This document shows positions 54,797-63,500 of a DNA stretch of 64,000 nucleotides, in pieces. The stretch spans positions 62,001 through 126,000 of the forward strand of contig NZ_JAHXRL010000008.1 of the NCBI RefSeq assembly GCF_019392245.1, in the 5' to 3' direction. The position numbers were made by a program, and so were the translations under genes. Source of the DNA: Sulfitobacter sp. CW3 (GTDB lineage Bacteria > Pseudomonadota > Alphaproteobacteria > Rhodobacterales > Rhodobacteraceae). Under the pieces are notes generated by a model, which did no database searches, was not told the DNA's origin, and worked only from the letters and a program-made list of their open reading frames with translations. Every line of letters begins with the position of its first letter. The first letter of the stretch is position 1.

Positions 54797-54827
54797 AAAA
54801 ACCCCGCCCCACAAATGTGGGACGGGG
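54797..54827 (-). terminator. Terminator-like hairpin between soxA and soxB
   Basis: On the minus strand CCCCGTCCCACA, loop TT and TGTGGGGCGGGG form a near-perfect stem (11 pairs and one mismatch), starting right after the soxA stop and followed by TTTTT. It may attenuate soxBCD relative to soxXYZA, or stabilise the upstream mRNA. Confidence 0.7.
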
Positions 54828-54837
54828 CCTTGATTGT

Positions 54838-55692
54838 TTAGTTGCGGACGGACGGGCCTTCGACAGACAGACCGTTGCCGCGCGAACCGACATACAGTTC
54901 CAGTGCCACGAATTCGGGGCTACCTGGGTTGAATGTTTCGGCGCGTGTATCACGTACACACCCTTTGAAACGGGCATGTGCCGAATTCAGCTTGGTGTTT
55001 TTCAGACGGTAGGTTGGGAAACCGTTGATCTGACCTTGGCTCAGGTGGTCTGCGCGGATCATGTTGCCATAGTTGTCTTCGTGGCAATTCGCACAGGACA
55101 GCTCGAGCTGACCAAAACGGGTGTAATAGATTTCCTTGCCTTGTTCCCATGTGGATTGCGCAGGACCGTCGATGGCGACGTCCACAGGCATGCCACGGGA
55201 AACCGATGCCAGCAGCGCTGTCATGTTAACCATGTCACCGCCAGTGTACTTCCACTTTTCGGCACCCATGCGGTTTTCACGACAATCGTTGATCTGCATT
55301 TCCAAGGTACGTACTTCGCCAGCGGCTTCGACGTATTTTGGATATACCGGACGGACGCCAGCCATGTCGCTGGATGCGCCATGGCAATCCGCACAGGATT
55401 TACCTTCGGAACCGTCAGCAGCGTTCCAAGTGTCTTCGGCCTGTTCCACAAAGATCATGCCGGGGTTGTCGAAATCATCCCGTTCCATGTCACGGGTTTC
55501 CGTGCCGCGAAACAGCCAACCCGACATGACCTCGTCCATTGCATCGGAAAGATGCGCAGGCGCGGCTGTGCGGGTGACGATTTCGATGTCTTCGTTGATG
55601 ACCAGATTATCGTCTGCTGGTTCGGCCATAGCACCTGATGCCACGATAATCGCGGTCATGCAGGCCCCTAACCCTTTGGTGAACTTATTCAT
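54838..55692 (-). CDS. soxA: SoxA, di-heme cytochrome c
   Basis: The 284-residue exported protein has a signal (GLGACMTAIIVASGAMA), two heme c sites (CADCH near residue 98 and CANCH near residue 200) and the active-site Cys in FKGCVRDTRAE that becomes the persulfide heme ligand. With SoxX it ligates thiosulfate to the SoxY carrier in the periplasm. It has both hemes, as in the Paracoccus/Rhodovulum type. It lies 27 bp downstream of soxZ. Confidence 0.95.
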   Translation of the reverse strand: MNKFTKGLGACMTAIIVASGAMAEPADDNLVINEDIEIVTRTAAPAHLSDAMDEVMSGWLFRGTETRDMERDDFDNPGMIFVEQAEDTWNAADGSEGKSCADCHGASSDMAGVRPVYPKYVEAAGEVRTLEMQINDCRENRMGAEKWKYTGGDMVNMTALLASVSRGMPVDVAIDGPAQSTWEQGKEIYYTRFGQLELSCANCHEDNYGNMIRADHLSQGQINGFPTYRLKNTKLNSAHARFKGCVRDTRAETFNPGSPEFVALELYVGSRGNGLSVEGPSVRN

Positions 55693-55719
55693 TATTATTC
55701 CTCCCGAGAATGCAGACGC

Positions 55720-56049
55720 TTAACCGATTGCGATGTCTTTGGTGTCTTCATAGACGTCGCCATCATCGTCATACCAAGTAAAGGTGAACGTCCCGGCCTC
55801 AGGCACGAGAGCGTCGAATTCAAGGTATGGGTTGGTCGAGATCGCCGGCTGCAGCGTGAAGTCCACAACATTCTGACCATTAAAATCGCAGGTAAAGCGG
55901 TTGATGATCGAACGTGGAATTACATTGCCGTCGCCGTCTTTGCGCTGGCCGGATTCCATTTTGTGGCTGATCAGCGTCTTGATGGTGATTGATTCACCTG
56001 CTGCAGCGGATTTTGGTACTTTGACGCGGGGTTTTACACCAGATGCCAT
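55720..56049 (-). CDS. soxZ: SoxZ, carrier scaffold
   Basis: The 109-residue protein has no signal peptide and reads KPRVKVPKSAAAGESITIKT, LISHKMESGQRKDGDGNVIP and LEFDALVPEAGTFTFTWYDD. It is an Ig-like partner of SoxY. It is exported with SoxY by the Tat system (known for the family). It lies 22 bp downstream of soxY. Confidence 0.96.
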   Translation of the reverse strand: MASGVKPRVKVPKSAAAGESITIKTLISHKMESGQRKDGDGNVIPRSIINRFTCDFNGQNVVDFTLQPAISTNPYLEFDALVPEAGTFTFTWYDDDGDVYEDTKDIAIG

Positions 56050-56071
56050 TTCATTAATTCCTTATAAAGCC

Positions 56072-56491
56072 TTAGCCGCCGCAGCCGCCGATTGTCACTT
56101 TTACCGTGCTCGATGCTTTCGCAAAGGAGCCGTCAGCCAGTTTGGCGATTGCCACCACGTCTTGTGTACCCGCCAGGCGAATACGTGTGGACGCGTGCTG
56201 CGATCCGGCGAGCGGACCAAAACCAAAGGTCGCAACGCCGGGTGTCGGGTTGCCCATGGCCAGAACCAAAATCTCTGTCGCGCCGGGGGCGTCAACTTCG
56301 ATTGGCACTGTGTTGCCGTTTTCAGCGATCTCAGGCGCGGTAAGTGTCACACCTGTGTCAGCCAGTTCTGCACCACCGGTAAAGGCAGCAATTGCATCTT
56401 CGCCCGCGGCCGCGATGGCCAGCTTTGGAAGCGCCAGCGCGGCAAAGGCGCTTGCACCCATGACGATCGCACTACGTCTTGTGAATTCCAT
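56072..56491 (-). CDS. soxY: SoxY, sulfur carrier
   Basis: The 139-residue protein has a Tat signal (MEFTRRSAIVMGASAFAALA) and the invariant carrier C-terminus GGCGG, whose Cys binds the sulfur intermediates on a flexible arm. The ATG at 56491 is chosen because the RR motif follows. It is the substrate of SoxAX, SoxB and SoxCD. Confidence 0.96.
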   Translation of the reverse strand: MEFTRRSAIVMGASAFAALALPKLAIAAAGEDAIAAFTGGAELADTGVTLTAPEIAENGNTVPIEVDAPGATEILVLAMGNPTPGVATFGFGPLAGSQHASTRIRLAGTQDVVAIAKLADGSFAKASSTVKVTIGGCGG

Positions 56492-56528
56492 TGTCATACT
56501 CCTGAACAAACCCTTTTAGCGGGGCTTT

Positions 56529-57002
56529 TTAGTCTTTCAGCGTGGCGAGATACGCCACTACATCTTCGATTTGCTGTGCCGACAAAAGCGGCCCTAGCGT
56601 GTCATCGGCGGCTTTGCCTGTATAGGCGTTGCCGGGGCGGATATATCCGGTGTCCTTGTAAAAGGACGGCATCATCGTGCCCTCGAACATGATTTTCGCA
56701 TTCGCCACGATCCCGCGCAGCTCTGCTTCGCTCCACCGATCGCCAGCACCGTCAAGTGCGGGGCCAATCAGGCCTTGGAACGCAATATCTGGCAAAGCGC
56801 TTACTTCGTGGCACGCCACGCAGTTGCCCAGCTTTTTGCTGCCAACGATTTTTGCACCCTCTTCAGCATTGCCCGCCACACCGGTCAAAGACATTTCGAC
56901 AGCACCGTCAGTATAGCTGACGGCGGTCGGTGCGACTTCTGCTGCGAATGCGCTGGTGGTGACAGCAACGGACGCCACCAAGGCGTATATTGAAACTCTC
57001 AT
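56529..57002 (-). CDS. soxX: SoxX, mono-heme cytochrome c
   Basis: The 157-residue protein has a signal peptide (MRVSIYALVASVAVTTSAFA) and one heme c site GNCVACHEVSALP, with the distal Met probably in EGTMMPSFY. It pairs with SoxA. The ATG at 57002 has GGGAGG at 4 bases. It is the first structural gene after a palindrome matching ATTC-N8-GAAT (57069-57084). Confidence 0.95.
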   Translation of the reverse strand: MRVSIYALVASVAVTTSAFAAEVAPTAVSYTDGAVEMSLTGVAGNAEEGAKIVGSKKLGNCVACHEVSALPDIAFQGLIGPALDGAGDRWSEAELRGIVANAKIMFEGTMMPSFYKDTGYIRPGNAYTGKAADDTLGPLLSAQQIEDVVAYLATLKD

Positions 57003-57068
57003 GTGTCCTCCCAAAGACTCTTATTTGTATACCAGCGTAGACCCACCGCCATACTGACGCAACTATAA

Positions 57069-57084
57069 ATTCGCTTTTGTGAAT
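57069..57084. promoter_or_regulatory. SoxR/SqrR-type operator ATTC-N8-GAAT (soxW-soxX interval)
   Basis: ATTCGCTTTTGTGAAT is an exact ATTC-N8-GAAT site 66 bp upstream of soxX. The soxW-soxX interval is a known SoxR binding region in Pseudaminobacter (recalled). Confidence 0.7.
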
Positions 57085-57141
57085 TTTAAATTGGTTTTAA
57101 ACTGGCGACGCATGGCGTCTCTTGCTGGCAGGTCGGTTATT

Positions 57142-57699
57142 CTACTCGGCCATTTTCCGGGCAAGATATTTTTGAAACGGCTCGTCGCCCTCGTATTCTT
57201 TGTCGACAACCCATTGTAACATGTTGAAAGTCGTGCCCGGACCAAAGGCCCCCGGCACCGTTGCGACGGCCGCCTGAGCTGCGGTTTGGCCCTCGGCCAC
57301 GTCCTCGGGCAAGAACACCAGCGTCGGGGTGAACATCATCCCCCACTTACGCACCATGTCTTTTTCAGGCAGGGATTCGCCGTCGAAATCTGTCACTTCG
57401 ACGTCACCGAACATGTTGATCTGCACGACAAAGTAATGCTCTTTCAGATAGCTGTCGATGTTGGGAAGCGGGAACACTTCTTGGTGCATTTTGGTACAGT
57501 AAATGCAGCCGCGCTGTTCCACCGTCAGCATCAGACGTTTACCTTCGGCATTGGCTTCGGCCAGATCCTCGCGCAGATCCTTGAAGGTGTCGCGCATCCA
57601 GTCGGTTTTGTGCAGACCGTCATCGCCCAATTCCACGGCATAAGCCGATCCGGCTAGCGCCAGCGACACAACGGTCAGACCGATTTTCAAAAGTTTCAT
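57142..57699 (-). CDS. soxW: SoxW, periplasmic thioredoxin
   Basis: The 185-residue protein has a signal (MKLLKIGLTVVSLALAGSAY) and a thioredoxin-like fold with the CxxC site GCIYCTKMH and cis-Pro in MMFTPTLVFL. SoxW is kept reduced by SoxV and reactivates SoxYZ. It is 25 bp from the soxV gene upstream and 139 bp from soxX, the latter gap holding the operator. Confidence 0.92.
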   Translation of the reverse strand: MKLLKIGLTVVSLALAGSAYAVELGDDGLHKTDWMRDTFKDLREDLAEANAEGKRLMLTVEQRGCIYCTKMHQEVFPLPNIDSYLKEHYFVVQINMFGDVEVTDFDGESLPEKDMVRKWGMMFTPTLVFLPEDVAEGQTAAQAAVATVPGAFGPGTTFNMLQWVVDKEYEGDEPFQKYLARKMAE

Positions 57700-57724
57700 C
57701 TTGGATACTCCTGTTTATTCAAAC

Positions 57725-58465
57725 TCACCCGATGCCGCCGAAAACCGGAAAGGTTTCAAGCATCCATTGGGCGATATAATTCATTGAATTTGTGGCGATC
57801 AGCACCCCAAAGAGGATCAGCAATGCGCCCATGACTTTTTCCACCGTTCCCAGATGCTGGCGAAACCGTGCCATCCACCGCATGAACGGCCCGATGAACA
57901 TCGCGGCCACAACAAAGGGGGCTGTCATCCCGACCCCATAGGTAAACAGCAACAGCGCACCATTGGCCGCAGTATCCGTGCCTGCTGCGGTGAACAAGAT
58001 CGCCGCCAGCACCGGCCCGACGCAGGGCGTCCAGCCGAAAGCAAAGGCAAGGCCAATGACATAAGCCCCTATCAGGCTCGTCGCCTTGGTATCGCCGGCA
58101 TCAGCGCGAAACTGACGGTACAAAAAGCCGATGCGGATCACACCCAGAAAGTGCAGGCCCATGGCGATGATAATCGCGGCAGCGATCCAGCGCAGATAAT
58201 CAAAATATTCGCGGACAACTTGCCCAAAGCTCGATGCCGCAGCCCCCAAGCCCATGAAAATCGTGATCACCCCGGCGGCAAAAAACAGCGAGGCCAGAAC
58301 CGCGCGGCGGCGCACGGATGGATCAACGGGGCCGTCTGCGGTGATCTGGTTCATCCCGACACCCGCCAGATAGCTAAGGTAGAACGGAACAATGGGTAGA
58401 ATACAGGGCGACAGGAAGGATAATAATCCAGCGATAGCAGCGCCGACGAACGTAATTTCAAGCAT
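57725..58465 (-). CDS. soxV: SoxV, CcdA-type thiol electron transporter
   Basis: The protein of about 246 residues has six membrane helices and the CcdA core. Reactive Cys are in FLSPCILPIVPFY and GWTPCVGPVLA. It carries electrons from cytosolic thioredoxin to periplasmic SoxW. The ATG at 58465 begins MLEITFVGAAIAG. It is divergent from soxS, with an inverted repeat between the two. Confidence 0.93.
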   Translation of the reverse strand: MLEITFVGAAIAGLLSFLSPCILPIVPFYLSYLAGVGMNQITADGPVDPSVRRRAVLASLFFAAGVITIFMGLGAAASSFGQVVREYFDYLRWIAAAIIIAMGLHFLGVIRIGFLYRQFRADAGDTKATSLIGAYVIGLAFAFGWTPCVGPVLAAILFTAAGTDTAANGALLLFTYGVGMTAPFVVAAMFIGPFMRWMARFRQHLGTVEKVMGALLILFGVLIATNSMNYIAQWMLETFPVFGGIG

Positions 58466-58497
58466 TTTGGGTGCCTTTATCTTGTACCATGCACATA

Positions 58498-58517
58498 TTC
58501 GCATTATGTTATGCGAA
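58498..58517. promoter_or_regulatory. Inverted repeat between soxS and soxV
   Basis: TTCGCAT, 6 bases and ATGCGAA form a perfect 7-bp inverted repeat 16 bp before the soxS ATG and 32 bp before the soxV ATG. It shares the TTCGC/GCGAA half-sites of the soxX operator but with a longer spacer. The soxS-soxV interval is a reported SoxR target (recalled). Confidence 0.6.
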
Positions 58518-58533
58518 ATCAATAGGTCTTTTA

Positions 58534-58914
58534 ATGATACGTATCCGCGCGTTCCTTTTTGCTTTTGTTGCCCTGATCACCTTGTCAGGACACGCCATGG
58601 CCGATGTGTCATTGATCATGGTCGAGGAAAAAGGGTGCGTTTGGTGCGCCCGTTGGAACGAAGAAATCGCGCCGATCTATCCCAAGACCCAAGCCGGTAA
58701 AACCGCCCCTCTGCGCCGCATCGATATCAAGGCCGAGACGCCATCAGATCTTAGCTTTAAACGCAGCCTGAGGTTCACGCCGACCTTTGTGTTGATGGTG
58801 GATGGCAAGGAAATTTCGCGCATCGAAGGTTACCCCGGCGAGGATTTCTTTTGGGGAGTCTTGGAAAAAATGATGTTTGATGCCAAACTGATGGTGCCAC
58901 CAAACGGAAGCTAA
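58534..58914 (+). CDS. soxS: SoxS, periplasmic thioredoxin-like reductase
   Basis: The 126-residue protein has a signal (IRAFLFAFVALITLSGHAMA) and a thioredoxin-like fold with the active site GCVWCARWNEEI and cis-Pro in FTPTFVLMVDG. SoxS is needed for full activity of the Sox carrier in Paracoccus. The start is set at 58534, where the signal begins. It is followed by soxR. Confidence 0.9.
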   Translation: MIRIRAFLFAFVALITLSGHAMADVSLIMVEEKGCVWCARWNEEIAPIYPKTQAGKTAPLRRIDIKAETPSDLSFKRSLRFTPTFVLMVDGKEISRIEGYPGEDFFWGVLEKMMFDAKLMVPPNGS

Positions 58915-58983
58915 GGCCCGGCCACTGCGTTGGATCGACCAAGGCAGTTTTGAATTTGACTAAAATACTAAGGAAACCATCCT

Positions 58984-59319
58984 GTGGGTCTACCCGTTTT
59001 TGACAAGAATATGTGTGCTGAAGACCTCGACAAGATGGCTTCGAATGCAGTGAAAGCATCCAACTTTCTGAAGGCGATCAGCCATGAAGGCCGTTTGATG
59101 ATCCTGTGCCATCTGGCATCGGGTGAAAAATCCGTGACTGAACTGGAAGAACTGCTTTCCGCTCGGCAGGCCGCCGTGTCCCAACAGCTTTCGCGCCTCC
59201 GGCTTGAAGGTTTGGTGATACCGCGCAGGGATGGAAAAACCATTTACTACCGCCTTGCCGATGATCGGCCCAAGCAGATCATGGAAGTCGTCTATGATCT
59301 GTTCTGCCGCGCTGATTGA
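58984..59319 (+). CDS. soxR: SoxR/SqrR-type ArsR-family sulfur-responsive repressor
   Basis: The 111-residue protein is a winged helix of the ArsR family: AISHEGRLMILCHLASGEKS then RQAAVSQQLSRLRLEGLVIP (recognition helix) and a wing with GKTIYYRL. Three Cys occur, at positions 11, 42 (LMILCHL) and 108 (DLFCRAD). The 42/108 pair matches in position and spacing (66) the two Cys of SqrR, which form a tetrasulfide with persulfides and release DNA. GTG start at 58984. It is the only regulator in the sulfur region. Confidence 0.93.
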   Translation: MGLPVFDKNMCAEDLDKMASNAVKASNFLKAISHEGRLMILCHLASGEKSVTELEELLSARQAAVSQQLSRLRLEGLVIPRRDGKTIYYRLADDRPKQIMEVVYDLFCRAD

Positions 59320-59325
59320 TCTAAG

Positions 59326-60402
59326 ATGAGCGGTATCGGCGCGATGCTGTTGGATCGTTTTTCCGAACCGACACTGATGGCCTGTGCCGGATTGTTTGGC
59401 GGTATCCTACTGGGCCTCGCCGCGCGCCTTGGCCGTTTTTGCACCTTGGGTGCCATCGAAGATTTGTATTACGGTGCCACCTCTACCCGCTTTGCAATGT
59501 GGGGTATTGCCCTTGGCGTCGCGCTGATCGGTACATTCGGGCTGTCCGCTGTCGGCCTGCTGAACATGGCCGACACCCTGTATCTGGCGATGGCGTGGAA
59601 CCCGTGGGCCAGCATCGTCGGCGGCTTGGTTTTTGGCTACGGCATGGCGATTGCGGGCAACTGCGGCTATGGCGCGCTGGCGCGTATGGGTTGCGGGGAT
59701 TTGCGGTCATTCATGATTGTGATCGTCATGGGCGTGTCCGCCTATGTGGCGCTTGGCGGGCCGCTTTCTACCCTGCGGCTGGCGCTGTTCCCCACCGCCG
59801 AAGCCGGCGCAACGCCGCCGGGACTTGCCCATCTGATCGCCCGGCATCTGCCTGTCGATCTGCATCTGGTCGGCATCGTGGCGGGCTGTTTGCTGATCGC
59901 CGCAACCCTTATGCACAGGGGGCTTCGCGAGAACCCGACGTCCATCTTGTGGGGCGTGGTCGTGGGCGTCGCCATCGTTTCGGGCTGGGCAGGCACGCAA
60001 TGGATCACCGCAAACGGTTTTGACCGCAGCATCATCATTTCCCATACCTTTACCGCCCCCGTCGGAGAGACATTGCTGTATCTCATGACATCGTCGGGCA
60101 ACACGATCAGCTTTGGCACCGGATCGGTTGTGGGGGTGATTTTGGGCGCGCTCGCCGGGTGCCTGATCAAAGGCCACATGCGGTGGGAAGCCTGCGAAGA
60201 CCCCCGCGAATTGCGCCGTCAGATTGGCGGGGCCGTCCTCATGGGCTTTGGTGCCGTGGTCGCGGTTGGGTGCAGCGTTGGTCAGGGATTATCAGCGTTT
60301 TCTGTCTTGGCCTACAGCGCGCCCGTGACGCTGGCCTGCATCGTGTTGGGGGCCGTGATCGGCCTGCGCCAACTGGTCGAAGGCTTTGCCGGAATTGACT
60401 AG
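59326..60402 (+). CDS. YeeE/YedE-family membrane protein (SoxT-like)
   Basis: The 358-residue protein has about nine helices and the sulfur-transport domain motifs LGRFCTLGAIED, AGNCGYGALARMGCGDLR and GCSVGQGLSAFS, each with a Cys or Met-lined passage. YeeE takes up thiosulfate through such Cys rows. The sox-linked members (SoxT) are thought to import or sense the sulfur compound. It starts 6 bp after soxR and ends 113 bp before the dehalogenase-like gene. Confidence 0.88.
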   Translation: MSGIGAMLLDRFSEPTLMACAGLFGGILLGLAARLGRFCTLGAIEDLYYGATSTRFAMWGIALGVALIGTFGLSAVGLLNMADTLYLAMAWNPWASIVGGLVFGYGMAIAGNCGYGALARMGCGDLRSFMIVIVMGVSAYVALGGPLSTLRLALFPTAEAGATPPGLAHLIARHLPVDLHLVGIVAGCLLIAATLMHRGLRENPTSILWGVVVGVAIVSGWAGTQWITANGFDRSIIISHTFTAPVGETLLYLMTSSGNTISFGTGSVVGVILGALAGCLIKGHMRWEACEDPRELRRQIGGAVLMGFGAVVAVGCSVGQGLSAFSVLAYSAPVTLACIVLGAVIGLRQLVEGFAGID

Positions 60403-60515
60403 GCGCATCAGCAAGCTGTGATGCCCGCCAGACCGGTTCGCGGCAGTTCAAACTCAAGCGTTTGTGCGATCTTTTGCACTGTCCTTTCGCCGATCCCGAT
60501 GCCACAAACACACGC

Positions 60516-63500
60516 ATGAAGATATTTTCCGGCAAATCCCGTCCCGTTCATCTCGGCCCCTACCCGCTTGAGCGGCTGCGCAGGGAGGTTACGCCGCATA
60601 CGGCCTTGCCTGACATGCCGTTTCCGGCAGTCTCGTTTTCAGCGCCGCAAAGACCCGAAAGCATCATCAACGCGATGGGGCCGTTTCAGGCGATGATGGA
60701 TGCGCTGCGATCCGGTGCGGTGAACAATACCAAAGCCGACATTCCTGATGATCCGCTGGAACGGGCGCAGCATCTCAAGGCGTTTGGTTATTACAATGAC
60801 GCGTCGATGATGGGTGTCTGCGCCCTGCCCAAAGGCGCAATTCTGACCGCCCCGCGAACGAACCCTGACGTTGCCGCATTGGTGGACGATCTGAAGCATC
60901 GCCAAACCACAACCCTTGCCACCGGGATTGATGCAATCATGGCCGACCTGCGCGATACTGCGGGTGCTGATGCGGGTACGATTACGCACCATACCCATGC
61001 AATTGTTGTGCTGGTCGCCTATCCCCGCGATCCGTCCACGGACGAACCCGGATACGACTGGATCGCCGATGCACAGGCACAACGGGCGTCCCTGCGGGCT
61101 GCGGAAAATGCGACGGTACTGGCCGAATATATTCGCATCCTGGGCTTTGACGCCCGCGCCCATTCGGTAACTTCCAGCGATGTGCATTTACCCAAGCTGG
61201 GGCTGGCGGCGGGGCTGACCACGATGCAAGGCGATGCCCCCTGCGCGCCATGGCTGGGCCAGCGCTATGGCCTTGCGGCGATCACGACCGACATGGCGAT
61301 GACACCTGACCTGCCGCTGTGCCCGCTTGCGCAGCAACCCGCATCGGTCTTGCGCGGTCATGTCTGGCAGCTTGGCACCCACGGCGGGGCCACGGCCCGC
61401 AATCACGACCCCTACGCCAAGCGCGACTTTGTTAATGGCCCGCATCCGTTCGAAACCCTCAAGCGCGTTGACAACCCCACCACCTATATCGATGCCGCGA
61501 ATGTGCCGCGCATCCCCAAGCGCACGGACATGTTTGCACGCGGCCAATTCGGTGACATGGGCCCCAAGGTGCAGGACGCCATGAAAGGCGGGCAACATAT
61601 CGTCAAATCGGCCCCCGCTTCGGCACAACGCAGATTGCTGGGCGCGCTGATCTTGCTGCAAAAAGGCACCCCTGCCCCGACCGCACGGGACGCAGGGCCA
61701 CTGCGCAATGCGGCCAACCTGAAAGCCGCCGCATATTTTCTTGGCGTCGATGCGGCTGGGTCCTCTGCCTGTCCGGATTGGACATGGTACAGCCATGACG
61801 CCACCGGCACGCCCATCACCCCGCCCCACGACCAGTCACTTAGCGTTGTGATCGATCAGGGCTTTGAAACGATGGAAGGCGCATCCGGCGATGACTGGAT
61901 CAGCACTGCCCAATCCATGCGCGCCTATCTGCGGTTTTCGGTTCTGGGCGGCATTCTGGCGCAGCATTTGCGCAACCTTGGTTTCGACGCCAAGGCACAT
62001 ACGGTGATGGATGGCGATGTGTTGCAGCCGCCGCTTTTGCTGCTGTCAGGCCTGGGCGAGGTCAGCCGCATTGGCGAGGTGATCCTGAACCCGTTCCTTG
62101 GCCCCCGTCTGAAATCCGGCATTGTCACCCACACGATGCCCGTAGCCCATGACAAACCCATCGATTTCGGCCTGCAAAAATTCTGCGAGGCCTGTAATAA
62201 ATGCGCCCGTGAATGCCCGTCGGGTGCGATCACCGCAGGCCCCAAAAAGATGTTCAACGGCTACGAGATCTGGAAATCCGACAGCCAGAAATGTGCCACC
62301 TACCGGATCACCAACAAGGGCGGGTCGATGTGCGGGCGTTGTATGAAAACCTGCCCTTGGAACCTCGAAGGGCTGTTCGCCGAAGCCCCGTTTCGCTGGG
62401 CCGCCAGCACAATCCCCGCCGCAGCACCGCTGTTGGCACGGTTGGATGATACCCTGGGGCGCGGCGGGCTGAACCCGGTCAAGAAATGGTGGTGGGACAT
62501 CGAACGCCAGCGTAGTGGCGTTGTGACCGCCCCAACCCATCCGGTAAACACCCGCGATCTTCAGCCTGATCTGAAACTGCGGGCCGAAGATCAGACATTG
62601 GCCGTCTACCCTGCCCCGCTTGCACCCCATCCGTGGCCCTATCCAGACCCGATGAACCGCGAGGCGGGGATCAAGGCGCATGCCGCCCTGCTCACCGCTG
62701 ACGAACACCGCGCCCGTAATGCCACCGGGGCAACCGATCACCTGCACCTCTATGAAGTGGGCACAGATACGCCGGTGCTGGATCTGCGGATCGCCCGGGT
62801 TGTCCCTCTTAGCAACACGGTCAGTCTCTATGATCTGGTCCATCCCGAGGGCGATGACCTGCCAGAATGGACGGCAGGTGCCCACCTTGATCTCGTCGTG
62901 GCCCCTGAATATTTGCGCCCCTATTCGCTGCTGGGCGACCCCGCCGATCGGTCATGCTACCGCATTGCGGTCCTGCGCGAAGACGAAGGCCGCGGTGGGT
63001 CGGCACTGCTGCACCGTATCTTCACCCAAGGGCGCCGCGTGTTCGTTTCGGCCCCGATCAACCATTTCGAGCTGGTCGAAGACGCCCCCCACAGCCTGCT
63101 GTTCGGCGGCGGTATCGGCGTGACGCCAATGATCGCATTTGCCCACCGCCTGAATGCAATTGGCCGACCCTTTGATCTGCATTACTCTGCACCGTCCCGT
63201 TCGGCGGCCCCGTTTATCGACATGCTTGCGCGCGTCCCATGGGCAGACCGCGTTCACATACATCTCAGCGCGGAACACACCCGCGCCAATATGCCGGCCC
63301 TCACAGCTCAGGCGGTCAAAGGCACCCAAGTCTACACCTGCGGCCCAGACGCTTATATGCTAGCCGTGATGGATGCTGGCAGGGCAAGCGGCCTGCCCGA
63401 TGACAATCTGCATCTGGAATATTTCGCGCCCCCCACGATGCCTGAATATGTCAACCATCCCTTCACCCTGCGCCTGAGCGATGGCCGATTGATCCCCGTC

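Noticed and set aside
54817..55638. Plus-strand ORF of 273 codons
   Set aside because: It is antisense to soxA, which has both heme motifs and the active-site Cys.
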